Shown here one piece after another: positions 1-5,584 of a stretch of 6,003 bases of DNA. The notes below the pieces were generated by a model. That model saw only the letters and a program-made list of their open reading frames with translations, was not told where the DNA came from and did no database searches. The stretch is from Chloroflexia bacterium. GTDB taxonomy: Bacteria; Chloroflexota; Chloroflexia; Thermomicrobiales; UBA6265. Each line of letters begins with the position of its first letter. The stretch's first letter is position 1. The translations under genes and the position numbers were made by a program. Where the stretch lies: contig JAUIGA010000215.1 in assembly GCA_030430125.1 (NCBI GenBank), positions 1-6,003 on the forward strand. The letters run 5' to 3'.

Positions 1-1
1 G

Positions 2-1099
2 CCAATCCAGCAACTGCCCTGGGTGGCGGCGGCGGCGGTGATCGGCTTCATCGGCAACGAGGCCGTTGCCCTCTTCCAGATCCATACTGGCAACAAGATC
101 GGCTCGGCATCGCTGGTCGCCGATGGGCTGCACGCCCGCATCGACGGTCTCACGTCCCTGGTGGTGCTGGTGGCCGTGGCCGGGTCAGCGCTCGGCTTCC
201 CCATCGTCGATCCCGTCGTCGGCATCCTCATTGGCATTGCCATCCTCTTCATCGCGCGGGATGCCACGACGCGCGTCTGGCACCGGCTGATGGATGCCGT
301 CGATCCGCAGGTGGTGGATCAGATCGAACAGTATGCCAGCGAGGTCGCTGGCGTCGACGAGGTCGACACCGTCAGGGTCCGCTGGGTCGGGCACCAGCTC
401 TACAGCGAGATCGGACTCATCCTCGCCGGGGAGCCGACCGTCGCGGAGAGTCAGCGTACCGTGGCCGCTGTCAAGAAACTGCTCTACGACAACGTTCGCC
501 ATCTCGAGCAGGTGACGGTGGAGATCGAGTCGATTCGCAGTTCGGACGAGATCGCCCAGCGTCGCCTGCGGGCGAAGGCCGCCAGCATCCTGCCGCCCCG
601 CTATCAGGACCCAAACACGAAGGTCAGCGCCGCGCCGATGGGGGCTGCCGCGCTGCAGTATGACGAACACGGCGACGTCGCCTGGGACGAGATGTGGACC
701 GGGTTCTGCGAGCTGGCTCTCGCCGGAGGCGCGCCGCACCGCGGCACCCTGCTGGAGCCGATCCACGAAGATGCCATCGCCGCCGACCCGGAACGCTACG
801 AGTGGGTGCTGAAGGAACTGGAACGGGGGATCTCACAGGTAACGAAACTGCCTGCGGTTCGCAGCCCGGTGCCGGGCTGGATCGGGCTGGAGTGCTCGAA
901 CGATGAAATGGCGTTGTGGCTGCTCCGGGCGATCGTGGTCGAGAACGTGACCGTGCGGCGGGAAGACAACGTGCTCTGGTTCCCCGCTGGCCCGGATTTC
1001 CGCCTGGAGCGCGAGATCAAGAACGTGGTCACCGTCGTTGCCAAGACCACGCACTACTGGCAGGAACACATCGCCGGACAGAAACCGGACGACCAGTAG
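2..1099 (+). CDS. CDF-family cation efflux transporter with a long C-terminal extension (5'-truncated by window edge)
   Basis: The frame is open from base 2, so the N-terminus lies outside the window; the GTG at 23 is inside the protein and is not a start. Of 365 visible codons, residues about 7-25, 51-70 and 73-88 are hydrophobic membrane segments. The motif DGLHARID (residues 41-48) matches the HxxxD metal site of CDF transmembrane helix 5, as in YiiP. Residues about 100-178 look like the cytoplasmic CDF C-terminal domain. CDF proteins export divalent metals such as Zn, Co, Ni, Fe or Mn by proton antiport. Oddly, about 185 further residues follow (from base ~533), with a tryptophan-rich stretch and the motif GGAPHRGTLLEP (about bases 725-760). 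Ordinary CDF proteins end soon after the cytoplasmic domain. I recall similar C-terminal text in some sirohydrochlorin/cobalt chelatase (CbiX-like) proteins, which would hint at Co or Ni, but this is unverified. The family call is strong; the metal is unknown. Confidence 0.88.
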   Translation, partial: PIQQLPWVAAAAVIGFIGNEAVALFQIHTGNKIGSASLVADGLHARIDGLTSLVVLVAVAGSALGFPIVDPVVGILIGIAILFIARDATTRVWHRLMDAVDPQVVDQIEQYASEVAGVDEVDTVRVRWVGHQLYSEIGLILAGEPTVAESQRTVAAVKKLLYDNVRHLEQVTVEIESIRSSDEIAQRRLRAKAASILPPRYQDPNTKVSAAPMGAAALQYDEHGDVAWDEMWTGFCELALAGGAPHRGTLLEPIHEDAIAADPERYEWVLKELERGISQVTKLPAVRSPVPGWIGLECSNDEMALWLLRAIVVENVTVRREDNVLWFPAGPDFRLEREIKNVVTVVAKTTHYWQEHIAGQKPDDQ

Positions 1100-1135
1100 C
1101 GGCCACCGGCGCATCGTCGCCATCCCAATGCCCAC

Positions 1136-1175
1136 ATCCAGGGCACCGAAGACGCCCTGGATCTCACGCGGAGTT
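1136..1175 (+). terminator. Terminator-like hairpin after the CDF gene
   Basis: ATCCAGGGC (1136-1144) pairs perfectly with GCCCTGGAT (1154-1162) around a 9-nt loop, 36 nt after the transporter stop codon. A T-rich stretch (TTTGGTTTT) follows, but about 12 nt beyond the stem rather than directly after it, so this is a weak intrinsic terminator by the usual pattern. It lies between convergent genes (CDF and tetR). The opposite strand has no T-run after the stem, so it is less convincing as an end for the tetR transcript. Confidence 0.45.
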
Positions 1176-1201
1176 TGGTTTTGCTGATCGTTGTATCGCG
1201 C

Positions 1202-1837
1202 TCATTCGCCGGGGGGGCAGCACGATCGGTCTCGCAGCACCCCCGCCCGGGCCGCTGCCAGCGCGGTCTCCACCGCGCGATCCGTGACCGCGTCGTCGAT
1301 CGGCTCCGGCAGCACGAGCATGCGGAAGAAGATCGGCGCCGCCATCGTCTTGATCACTTCGGACGGAATGGTCCCGGGCGGGAGCTCGCCGCGGGCGATT
1401 GCGCGCTGGATGACCGGCGCCACCTGCGCGAACCGCAGCCGGTAGAAGTCCCGGCGGCCCTGCTCGACTTCGGGCGCGCACGCCTCGCCGCAGACCATCG
1501 TCGACAGGATCGCCTTGCCGATCGGGCTGTGCATCCAGCGCACGAGTCCCCGTGCCAGCTCCCGCAGATCAACATCGATGGAACCCGTGTCGGGAGCCGG
1601 CACTTCCGTGCGAACGTGCTCCGACACGGCGTCGACCACCAGTGCATCGCGATCCGGCCAGCGCCGGTAGATCGTGGTTTTGTGAACCCCGGCGCGCCCT
1701 GCCACGCTTTCCACCGTCAGCGCCGCGTATCCCACGTCGGCCAGCTCCGCGAGCGTCGCCGCCAGTACGGCATCGCGCACCTTCTTCCCGCGTCCGATGG
1801 TTGGTCGTCGCTCGGTTGGATCGCCAGGGCATGTCAT
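1202..1837 (-). CDS. TetR-family transcriptional repressor
   Basis: This 211-aa protein has the normal TetR length. Residues about 17-62 form the N-terminal DNA-binding domain, with the helix-turn-helix in the segment TVESVAGRAGVHKTTIYRRW (41-60), the most conserved part of the family. The remainder is the variable ligand-binding and dimerisation half, so the inducer cannot be read from sequence. I chose the ATG at 1837, although the frame stays open further upstream, because AAGGAG (1845-1850) sits 7 nt before it and a TATAAT promoter lies just beyond. The upstream extension would run through the promoter and operators and does not look like protein. It is divergent from the DUF3224 gene. 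Two matching palindromes in the shared gap indicate autoregulation and control of that neighbour. Family call strong; target assignment inferred from layout. Confidence 0.95.
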   Translation of the reverse strand: MTCPGDPTERRPTIGRGKKVRDAVLAATLAELADVGYAALTVESVAGRAGVHKTTIYRRWPDRDALVVDAVSEHVRTEVPAPDTGSIDVDLRELARGLVRWMHSPIGKAILSTMVCGEACAPEVEQGRRDFYRLRFAQVAPVIQRAIARGELPPGTIPSEVIKTMAAPIFFRMLVLPEPIDDAVTDRAVETALAAARAGVLRDRSCCPPGE

Positions 1838-1839
1838 AT

Positions 1840-1856
1840 CGCAACTCCTTGTTGCA
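1840..1856. promoter_or_regulatory. Operator 1, probable TetR-family binding site
   Basis: CGCAAC (1840-1845), a 5-nt spacer, then GTTGCA (1851-1856): GCAAC/GTTGC arms form a perfect inverted repeat. With flanks, 19 of 25 positions match operator 2, and four of the six differences lie in the spacer. It covers the expected transcription start and ribosome binding site of tetR and overlaps the -35 element of the divergent promoter. A bound repressor here would block both directions. Confidence 0.75.
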
Positions 1857-1880
1857 TTATACGCCGACCCTGGGTATGCT
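1852..1880 (+). promoter_or_regulatory. Promoter of the DUF3224 gene
   Basis: -35 TTGCAT (1852-1857), a 17-bp spacer, and -10 TATGCT (1875-1880); four of six consensus bases in each hexamer. The predicted start near 1887 gives a leader of about 54 nt containing operator 2. The -35 overlaps the tetR -10 by two bases and the -10 shares a base with the tetR -35, so polymerase can occupy only one promoter at a time. Confidence 0.55.
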
Positions 1881-1885
1881 GTCAG
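1856..1885 (-). promoter_or_regulatory. tetR promoter
   Basis: Read on the minus strand: -35 CTGACA (1880-1885), an 18-bp spacer, and a perfect -10 TATAAT (1856-1861). The expected start near 1849 leaves a leader of only about a dozen nucleotides, placing the AAGGAG at the very 5' end of the mRNA and inside operator 1. Confidence 0.65.
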
Positions 1886-1888
1886 TAT

Positions 1889-1905
1889 CGCAACTGGAAG
1901 TTGCG
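1889..1905. promoter_or_regulatory. Operator 2, probable TetR-family binding site
   Basis: CGCAAC (1889-1894), TGGAA, GTTGCG (1900-1905): a perfect 6-bp-arm inverted repeat with a 5-nt spacer. The flanks TATCG and TTAT are shared with operator 1. Centres are 49 bp apart. It lies over the predicted start of the DUF3224 transcript and just upstream of the tetR -35 element. Confidence 0.75.
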
Positions 1906-1940
1906 TTATCTCGTCATCACGTGCAGTCGGGAGAGAAACG

Positions 1941-2366
1941 ATGCACCTCCGCGACCTTGAATCTGTCACATCCGGATTGCCGGGCCAGGCGACCGCTGGT
2001 GCGTTCGACGCTGGCCCGAGAATCGATCGACTCGCCATCTCGCGCCACCTTGCCGGCGCGGTGGAGGGCGAAGGCCGCCAATCCCTGATGATCTTCTACC
2101 ACGATCGCGAGCGCCTGGATCGCGGTCCGGGCGAATGGGTCGGGCTCGACCTGATTACCGGTACAGTCGACGGCAGGGCCGGCACCTTCGCCGTGCGCCA
2201 GCGCGGCCGGTTCACCGGTGACGAGGGGGAGCGCTGGTCCGGCACCGCCGAGGTCGTGCCCGGCTCGGGAACCGGCGATCTGGAAGGGCTGTCCGGCGAG
2301 GGCAAGGTCACCATCCTTCGCCAGGAGCCGAGCGCCGAGTACAGCATCCGCTTCACCATCGAATGA
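1941..2366 (+). CDS. DUF3224-family small protein
   Basis: This is a 141-aa protein. The C-terminal segment PGSGTGDLEGLSGEGKV (residues 107-123), preceded by RGRF and a W at residue 99, is the hallmark of the DUF3224 family: short proteins of mostly beta structure and unknown function, common in soil and GC-rich bacteria. No signal peptide or membrane segment is visible, so it is probably cytoplasmic. I chose the ATG at 1941 because GGGAGAG (1929-1935) sits 5 nt upstream. The longer open frame back to 1797 would cross the operators and promoter and overlap tetR. It is divergent from a TetR repressor and sits behind two matching operators, so it is probably the repressor's main target. A role in responding to the repressor's ligand is plausible but only inferred. 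Family call fairly confident; function unknown. Confidence 0.88.
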   Translation: MHLRDLESVTSGLPGQATAGAFDAGPRIDRLAISRHLAGAVEGEGRQSLMIFYHDRERLDRGPGEWVGLDLITGTVDGRAGTFAVRQRGRFTGDEGERWSGTAEVVPGSGTGDLEGLSGEGKVTILRQEPSAEYSIRFTIE

Positions 2367-2373
2367 CACCGCA

Positions 2374-2391
2374 CCCGCCGGGGTCGGCGGG
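2374..2391 (+). repeat. GC-rich hairpin just after the DUF3224 stop
   Basis: CCCGCCG (2374-2380) pairs with CGGCGGG (2385-2391) around GGGT, 7 nt after the stop codon. No T-run follows, so it is more likely an mRNA 3'-end stabilising or pausing structure than a complete intrinsic terminator. Confidence 0.35.
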
Positions 2392-2492
2392 CAGCATGGA
2401 CATCGCGCCAGGTAATCCGCGCGGACGGCGTGGATGACGGCTCCAACGGAAGGAGGACACGGCAACGCGGGAACTCGAACACCTTGAATGGA

Positions 2493-2527
2493 CGCGGCAC
2501 CTCGTTGGACGGCGAGGTGCCGCGTTT
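2493..2527 (+). terminator. Strong hairpin between convergent genes, probable terminator
   Basis: CGCGGCACCTCG (2493-2504) pairs perfectly over 12 bp with CGAGGTGCCGCG (2513-2524); the loop is TTGGACGG and TTT follows. The short T-run on the plus strand fits an end for the DUF3224 transcript. It lies only 9 bp beyond the stop of the opposing NmrA-like gene and may also help end that transcript, although no T-run is seen on the minus strand. Confidence 0.65.
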
Positions 2528-2536
2528 GTGCTCACG

Positions 2537-3322
2537 CTATCCCGCCTGGGCGCTGGCGAGGGCCGATCCCGCTTCCGTGCGTCGCTGTTCGAGCCAGGCA
2601 TCGAACGTCGTCGGCGCGATCCTCGCGTCAGGGCCAGGCAGCAGCACCTCGCCCGCCATTTCGACGGTAAACGGCATTCCACCCCAGCTTGGGATCAGCC
2701 GGATCGACTCGCCCTGGGCCGCCAGTGTGCGGCGGGCCATGTCGATCAAATCCTGGGGTTCGGGGCCAGCAAGGTCTGGCGCGCGACCCTGGGCGGGGCC
2801 GACCGCGACCTCGGCGAGCACCTGGGCGACGTCCGCCGCCGCGACCGGCTGCACCAGCAGGGGTGGCAGCGTGGCGGTGTCACCCTGCCGGGTCCAGCTG
2901 GCAACCATTCCGGCGAATTCGTGAAACTGGGTGGCACGCTGGATGGTCGACGGAACTGGACCGTTCTCGACGAGCTCTTCCTGGCGCCGCTTGCCGGCAT
3001 AGTGGCCGTTTCCCTCGACCAGGTCCACGCCGACGATGGAGAGCACGACATGGTGCCCGACACCCGCTCGCTGCTCGGCCTCCAGGAGGTTCCCGGTCGC
3101 GGAATCGAAGAATGCTCGCGCCGCGGCGGGGTCGATCTCCAGGGTGTTCGTGACGTCGATGACGGCGTCGACGCCATCAAGCGCCTCGTCGAGCCCGTCC
3201 CCGGTCAGGAGATCCACGCCGTGGGACCGTGAGATCACGACCGCGTCGTGTCCCGTCCGCTCCAGCGCCTCGACCGTGTACCGGCCCACCAGACCCGTGC
3301 CCCCTGCAACTGCAACTCGCAT
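2537..3322 (-). CDS. NmrA-like NAD(P)-binding Rossmann protein (atypical SDR / NAD-dependent epimerase type)
   Basis: This 261-aa protein begins with MRVAVAGGTGLVG, whose GGTGLVG (residues 7-13) is the GxxGxxG dinucleotide-binding loop of atypical short-chain dehydrogenases. VDAVIDVTNT (51-60) is the typical strand-4 region. HYAGKRRQEELV (107-118) aligns with the YxxxK helix of the NmrA/TMR group, but the usual tyrosine position is a histidine (H107...K111), with a tyrosine next to it at 108. This suggests a redox sensor or a modified active site rather than a classical dehydrogenase. The C-terminal half contains the substrate-side segment with LLVQPVAAADVAQVL (155-169), common in the group. 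The ATG at 3322 has AAGGAG (3331-3336) 8 nt upstream. It stands alone, convergent to DUF3224. Substrate unknown; family call confident. Confidence 0.92.
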   Translation of the reverse strand: MRVAVAGGTGLVGRYTVEALERTGHDAVVISRSHGVDLLTGDGLDEALDGVDAVIDVTNTLEIDPAAARAFFDSATGNLLEAEQRAGVGHHVVLSIVGVDLVEGNGHYAGKRRQEELVENGPVPSTIQRATQFHEFAGMVASWTRQGDTATLPPLLVQPVAAADVAQVLAEVAVGPAQGRAPDLAGPEPQDLIDMARRTLAAQGESIRLIPSWGGMPFTVEMAGEVLLPGPDARIAPTTFDAWLEQRRTEAGSALASAQAG

Positions 3323-3389
3323 GGTTCACACTCCTTGTTCGCGACAGCGGAGACCGATCCCCGCCACCGCCCATGCTGGCACCGGAATG

Positions 3390-3406
3390 TGAACAGATTG
3401 TGTCCA
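3390..3406. promoter_or_regulatory. Weak inverted repeat upstream of the NmrA-like gene
   Basis: TGAACA (3390-3395), GATTG, TGTCCA (3401-3406): five of six arm positions are complementary, with a 5-nt spacer, about 70 bp upstream of the start codon. The geometry resembles a dimeric regulator site, but the sequence is unrelated to the tetR operators and I could not place a convincing promoter beside it. It may be chance. Confidence 0.2.
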
Positions 3407-3433
3407 GAGAAATACGAGACTGTGGAGCGGGCT

Positions 3434-3562
3434 TCACCGCCACCCCGCCAGCAATCTGTAGGCTTGGACCGAGGTGTCCGGGTACATTCCCCACAGGCCC
3501 AGCAATTTCCCGCTGAATGCGACAGGGTCCGCCTCGAATTCCTCTTCGAACGGTATTGGCAA
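3434..3562 (-). CDS. Candidate small ORF, 42 aa, or remnant of a broken gene
   Basis: This frame could start with TTG at 3562, 9 nt after a GGAGGA (3572-3577), and ends in TGA. The peptide begins with an acidic run (PIPFEEEFEADPVAF) and continues with a mixed hydrophobic stretch (KLLGLWGMYPD), so it looks more like real protein than the other frames here. Against it are a rare start codon, codon third positions less GC-rich than the neighbouring genes, and no family I recognise. The plus strand also reads as plausible protein at the same place. A further option is that it is the tail of a decayed gene: the segment MRDTVGAFHALPVV, one frame off and just upstream (ATG at 3624), could be joined to it by a single frameshift near 3570-3580. 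Confidence 0.2.
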   Translation of the reverse strand: MPIPFEEEFEADPVAFSGKLLGLWGMYPDTSVQAYRLLAGWR

Positions 3563-3697
3563 TTGACGAAATCCTCCTGACCCACGACCGGGAGGGCATG
3601 GAACGCGCCGACGGTGTCTCTCATGTGGGTGGAACGCGCGTTCGAGCCCTCCGCTACGGCTGGGCGCGACCGAGATCGCTCGACGGCCAGGCACACG

Positions 3698-3727
3698 AAA
3701 ACGGGGGCAGGCGCGATGCCCACCCCC
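3698..3727 (-). terminator. Intrinsic terminator of the phosphoesterase/ParB-like operon
   Basis: On the minus strand, GGGGGTGGGC (3727-3718) pairs with GCCTGCCCCC (3712-3703) over 10 bp, counting two G-U pairs, around a 5-nt loop, and is followed at once by GTTTT (3702-3698). This is the classic intrinsic terminator form. It lies 111 nt after the stop of the ParB/DUF4032-like gene. A smaller 6-bp hairpin (3785-3790 with 3796-3801) lies in the intervening 3' leader. Confidence 0.75.
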
Positions 3728-3837
3728 ATACGACGGCCGGAAATGCAGCGCGGCCACGGTATCGACTATCTGTCGGGCCGGTTGCGCCCGGCAATCGGGC
3801 GTTGCCACCAGCATGAATGGCGTGTCGTGGAGACGCG

Positions 3838-4803
3838 CTACCTGCCCCCGCGAGGTCGGGGCCAGCGCCGCAGCCGTCGTCGGCGACGCCGCTGCTCGAC
3901 CGACGCGTCCGGATCCCGGATCGTGCGGCCCAGCGCCGAGCTGATGCGGTCGCCGACGCCCTGATCGGCCGTCATGATCTCGGCATAGTCCTCCGCCGAT
4001 TCGATCGGCCCGATATCGTGACCGGCCTCCTCGCCGAGCTCGGCCCGATGCTTCATCACCCACAGGTAGATATCCGCCTCGGTCAACCGCGGGAATGCAT
4101 CCAGCACCCCGCGGTCGCGCACCACGCGGACGATCGGCATGTAGATGTAGGCGTACCAGTCCCGCACCGCCTCGTGGACCGTCGCCTGGCGGTGCCAGAT
4201 CGCCGACAGCCACGCGCGATGCCCCTCGATGTGACCCCACATGACATCGTAACGCCCGAGTGCGGTCGGCCGGATATCGTGGTCGGGCTCGAGGATGTCC
4301 ATGTCGGTTCGCCGCAGGAATTCCGCGTACTCCGCCTGCAACAGCAGCTCCTGCGGGGACATGCTGGAGTCCAGCGGCACGCGCACGTGACCTTCGATCA
4401 CTTCCGCGTCGATGAACTCCACGCCGCGCTCGCGGGCCACGGAAACCCGGTGGTTGCCATCCTTGACGAAGTAGATGTCGCCAACCTTGTAGAGCTGGAT
4501 CGGTGGCAGCCGGATATCTTCGTAGAAGGCACGATCGATACGGGTCCAGCGTCCCAGGGTTGATTTCTTCCGGGGCAGGAAGGTTCGGTCGAAGTCGCGG
4601 AAGCGATCCATGCTGCCCACGATCTGGTTGACGGGCACGGTCTGCATCCCGCGGTAGCTCTCAGCCTCAGGGCTCAGGCGGCGACGGATTTCGTGGAACG
4701 GGATGAGATCGTTGGTGCGCCTGCTGACCGCCGACATGAGATCGTGGACGAACGCCTTCTGCCGCGCTTTCTCGAAGTCCTGGCGGACCCTGTCTTCCAT
4801 CAT
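3838..4803 (-). CDS. ParB/DUF4032-like protein with a basic tail
   Basis: This is a 321-aa cytoplasmic protein. LPPIQLYKVGDIYFVKDGNH (residues 99-118), followed by RVSVARERG, is a ParB/Srx-like fold signature: the KDGNHR box is the nucleotide-binding 'GxHR'-like motif of this superfamily. The second half (about 187-262), with WGHIEGHRAWLS, DWYAYIYMPIV and ADIYLWVMKHR, resembles DUF4032-type proteins known mainly from Chloroflexi and Actinobacteria. Residues 305-321 are almost all basic (RRRRRRLRRW...), a likely nucleic-acid or ribosome contact. No partner parA, parS site or plasmid gene is present, so a chromosome-partitioning role is not supported. The start ATG at 4803 overlaps the TGA of the preceding phosphoesterase gene (ATGA), with GGAGGTGG (4814-4821) 10 nt upstream inside that gene, which indicates translational coupling. 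A second ATG follows at once at 4800, but the first is better spaced. Biochemical role unknown. Confidence 0.85.
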   Translation of the reverse strand: MMEDRVRQDFEKARQKAFVHDLMSAVSRRTNDLIPFHEIRRRLSPEAESYRGMQTVPVNQIVGSMDRFRDFDRTFLPRKKSTLGRWTRIDRAFYEDIRLPPIQLYKVGDIYFVKDGNHRVSVARERGVEFIDAEVIEGHVRVPLDSSMSPQELLLQAEYAEFLRRTDMDILEPDHDIRPTALGRYDVMWGHIEGHRAWLSAIWHRQATVHEAVRDWYAYIYMPIVRVVRDRGVLDAFPRLTEADIYLWVMKHRAELGEEAGHDIGPIESAEDYAEIMTADQGVGDRISSALGRTIRDPDASVEQRRRRRRLRRWPRPRGGR

Positions 4804-5525
4804 CGCTGGTGTTCCACCTCCGGGGCGGTCCGATCGCGCGGTGTGGTGTCGCCGGTGGACGATGCCGTCGTGCCCAGGGCCTCGAATTCAAGCTCCAGGC
4901 GCTGGTAGGGAAAGACGTTGATCACATCGGTGTCGATGAAGCGGCAGGTATTCGGCTTCGACCGGTCATAGAGGTGGATATGCCCGTGCACCTGATATGG
5001 CGGCCGGAACCACCGCAGGAACCGCCGCATCGCGACGAATCCCCGGTGCGCGAAATCCTCGCGGTCGTTGACATATCGGGGTGGTGCGTGCGTCACCAGG
5101 ATATCGAGTGCGCGTCCGTGCCGCAGCCTGTTCCACAGCAGCCTCGGCGCCATCCGGAGAATCAGCAGCTGCATCTGCCACTCGGTGTACTGCACCGGTT
5201 CGGTGTCGGAGTATCGGATGGAGCCGGGCAACCCCGCCATGATCAACCCGCTCGCCGGATCCCGCACGACCTTGCCGCCGAGGTCGATCGCCCCTTCCGG
5301 ATGCCGTGGCGTGCCGCGCTCTCCTGCCCGGGTGAGCTCCTCGGCGTGGTTCCCCAGCACGTAATAGACCGGTCGCATCAGCGCGTCGGAGAGAAACTCG
5401 AGGTAGGTTGCGGGAAGGTCGCCGCACCCCACCACAAGGTCGACATCACCCATGCGGTCCTTGATGGACGGACTGTAGATACGCTGGTCCACCTCGTCGG
5501 AGACAGCGAGGATGTGCAGTTTCAT
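4800..5525 (-). CDS. Calcineurin-like metallophosphoesterase
   Basis: The chosen frame gives 241 aa. Metal-site motifs appear in order: SDEVD (9-13) in the motif I position, GCGDLP (33-38), GNHAEE (58-63), VTHAPP (144-149) and HGHIH (180-184). These are the GD, GNH, H and GHxH ligands of dinuclear phosphoesterases. Motif I is D-E-V instead of the usual D-x-H, so one metal ligand is missing. I recall the same form in a Chloroflexi/Firmicutes subfamily, which also shares the PGSIRYSD...YTEWQM region (100-118). The fold predicts phosphomono- or phosphodiester hydrolysis; the substrate is unknown. I chose the ATG at 5525 (MKLHILAVSDE), where the family-like sequence starts; the frame stays open to 5741, but that part is arginine-rich and unlike the family. 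No good ribosome binding site precedes it, which fits coupling to the short ORF upstream. The last ~23 residues are low-complexity. It forms an operon with the ParB-like gene. Confidence 0.92.
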   Translation of the reverse strand: MKLHILAVSDEVDQRIYSPSIKDRMGDVDLVVGCGDLPATYLEFLSDALMRPVYYVLGNHAEELTRAGERGTPRHPEGAIDLGGKVVRDPASGLIMAGLPGSIRYSDTEPVQYTEWQMQLLILRMAPRLLWNRLRHGRALDILVTHAPPRYVNDREDFAHRGFVAMRRFLRWFRPPYQVHGHIHLYDRSKPNTCRFIDTDVINVFPYQRLELEFEALGTTASSTGDTTPRDRTAPEVEHQR

Positions 5526-5584
5526 GCGGCCGGATCCCACAGGTGCTGGCGTGACCACGCGGCGACGTCGAAGATCGCCGCCAT
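5522..5584 (-). CDS. Possible 20-aa leader ORF coupled to the phosphoesterase
   Basis: ATG at 5584 opens a 20-codon frame (MAAIFDVAAWSRQHLW..., ending DPAA) whose TGA overlaps the phosphoesterase ATG as ATGA, the same coupling used between the two downstream genes. The phosphoesterase lacks a ribosome binding site of its own, so the mini-ORF could supply initiation by termination-reinitiation. Codon third positions are GC-rich, like the real genes. The mini-ORF has no well-spaced Shine-Dalgarno (GAGGG lies only 1 nt before the ATG), but a TATCCT -10-like element about 8 nt upstream would fit a leaderless transcript. Chance cannot be excluded for so short a frame. Confidence 0.3.
   Translation of the reverse strand: MAAIFDVAAWSRQHLWDPAA

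Larger units (their letters stand above)
3337..3697. other. Intergenic stretch without a convincing gene
   Basis: Between the ribosome binding site of the NmrA-like gene and the terminator of the next operon, several frames are open on both strands, but none has family-like sequence over its whole length together with a good start signal. The composition is less GC-rich than its surroundings around 3380-3420 and 3535-3580. The most protein-like segment is the small minus-strand frame listed separately. The promoter of the NmrA-like gene should be in here but is not recognisable. Confidence 0.5.

Noticed and set aside
2448..2456. Very strong Shine-Dalgarno-like GGAAGGAGG after the DUF3224 gene
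   Set aside because: No ATG, GTG or TTG lies at a usable distance downstream, and the frames that follow run into a terminator-like hairpin and then antisense to the NmrA-like gene. It may be a relic of a lost gene, but nothing supports a current one.
2528..3232. Long plus-strand open frame opposite the NmrA-like gene
   Set aside because: It is the antisense shadow of a clearly recognisable Rossmann-fold gene, begins at the hairpin, and has no family-like motif or suitable start.
3434..4240. 268-codon minus-strand open frame across the ParB-like gene's 3' end
   Set aside because: Its first half is an out-of-frame reading of the ParB/DUF4032-like gene and it runs through that operon's terminator. 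Only its last part (3434-3562) is considered, as a weak small-ORF candidate.
3838..4803. Plasmid or chromosome partition locus suggested by the ParB-like domain
   Set aside because: No ParA ATPase, no parS-like palindromes and no helix-turn-helix of true ParB are present; the partner gene is a phosphoesterase.
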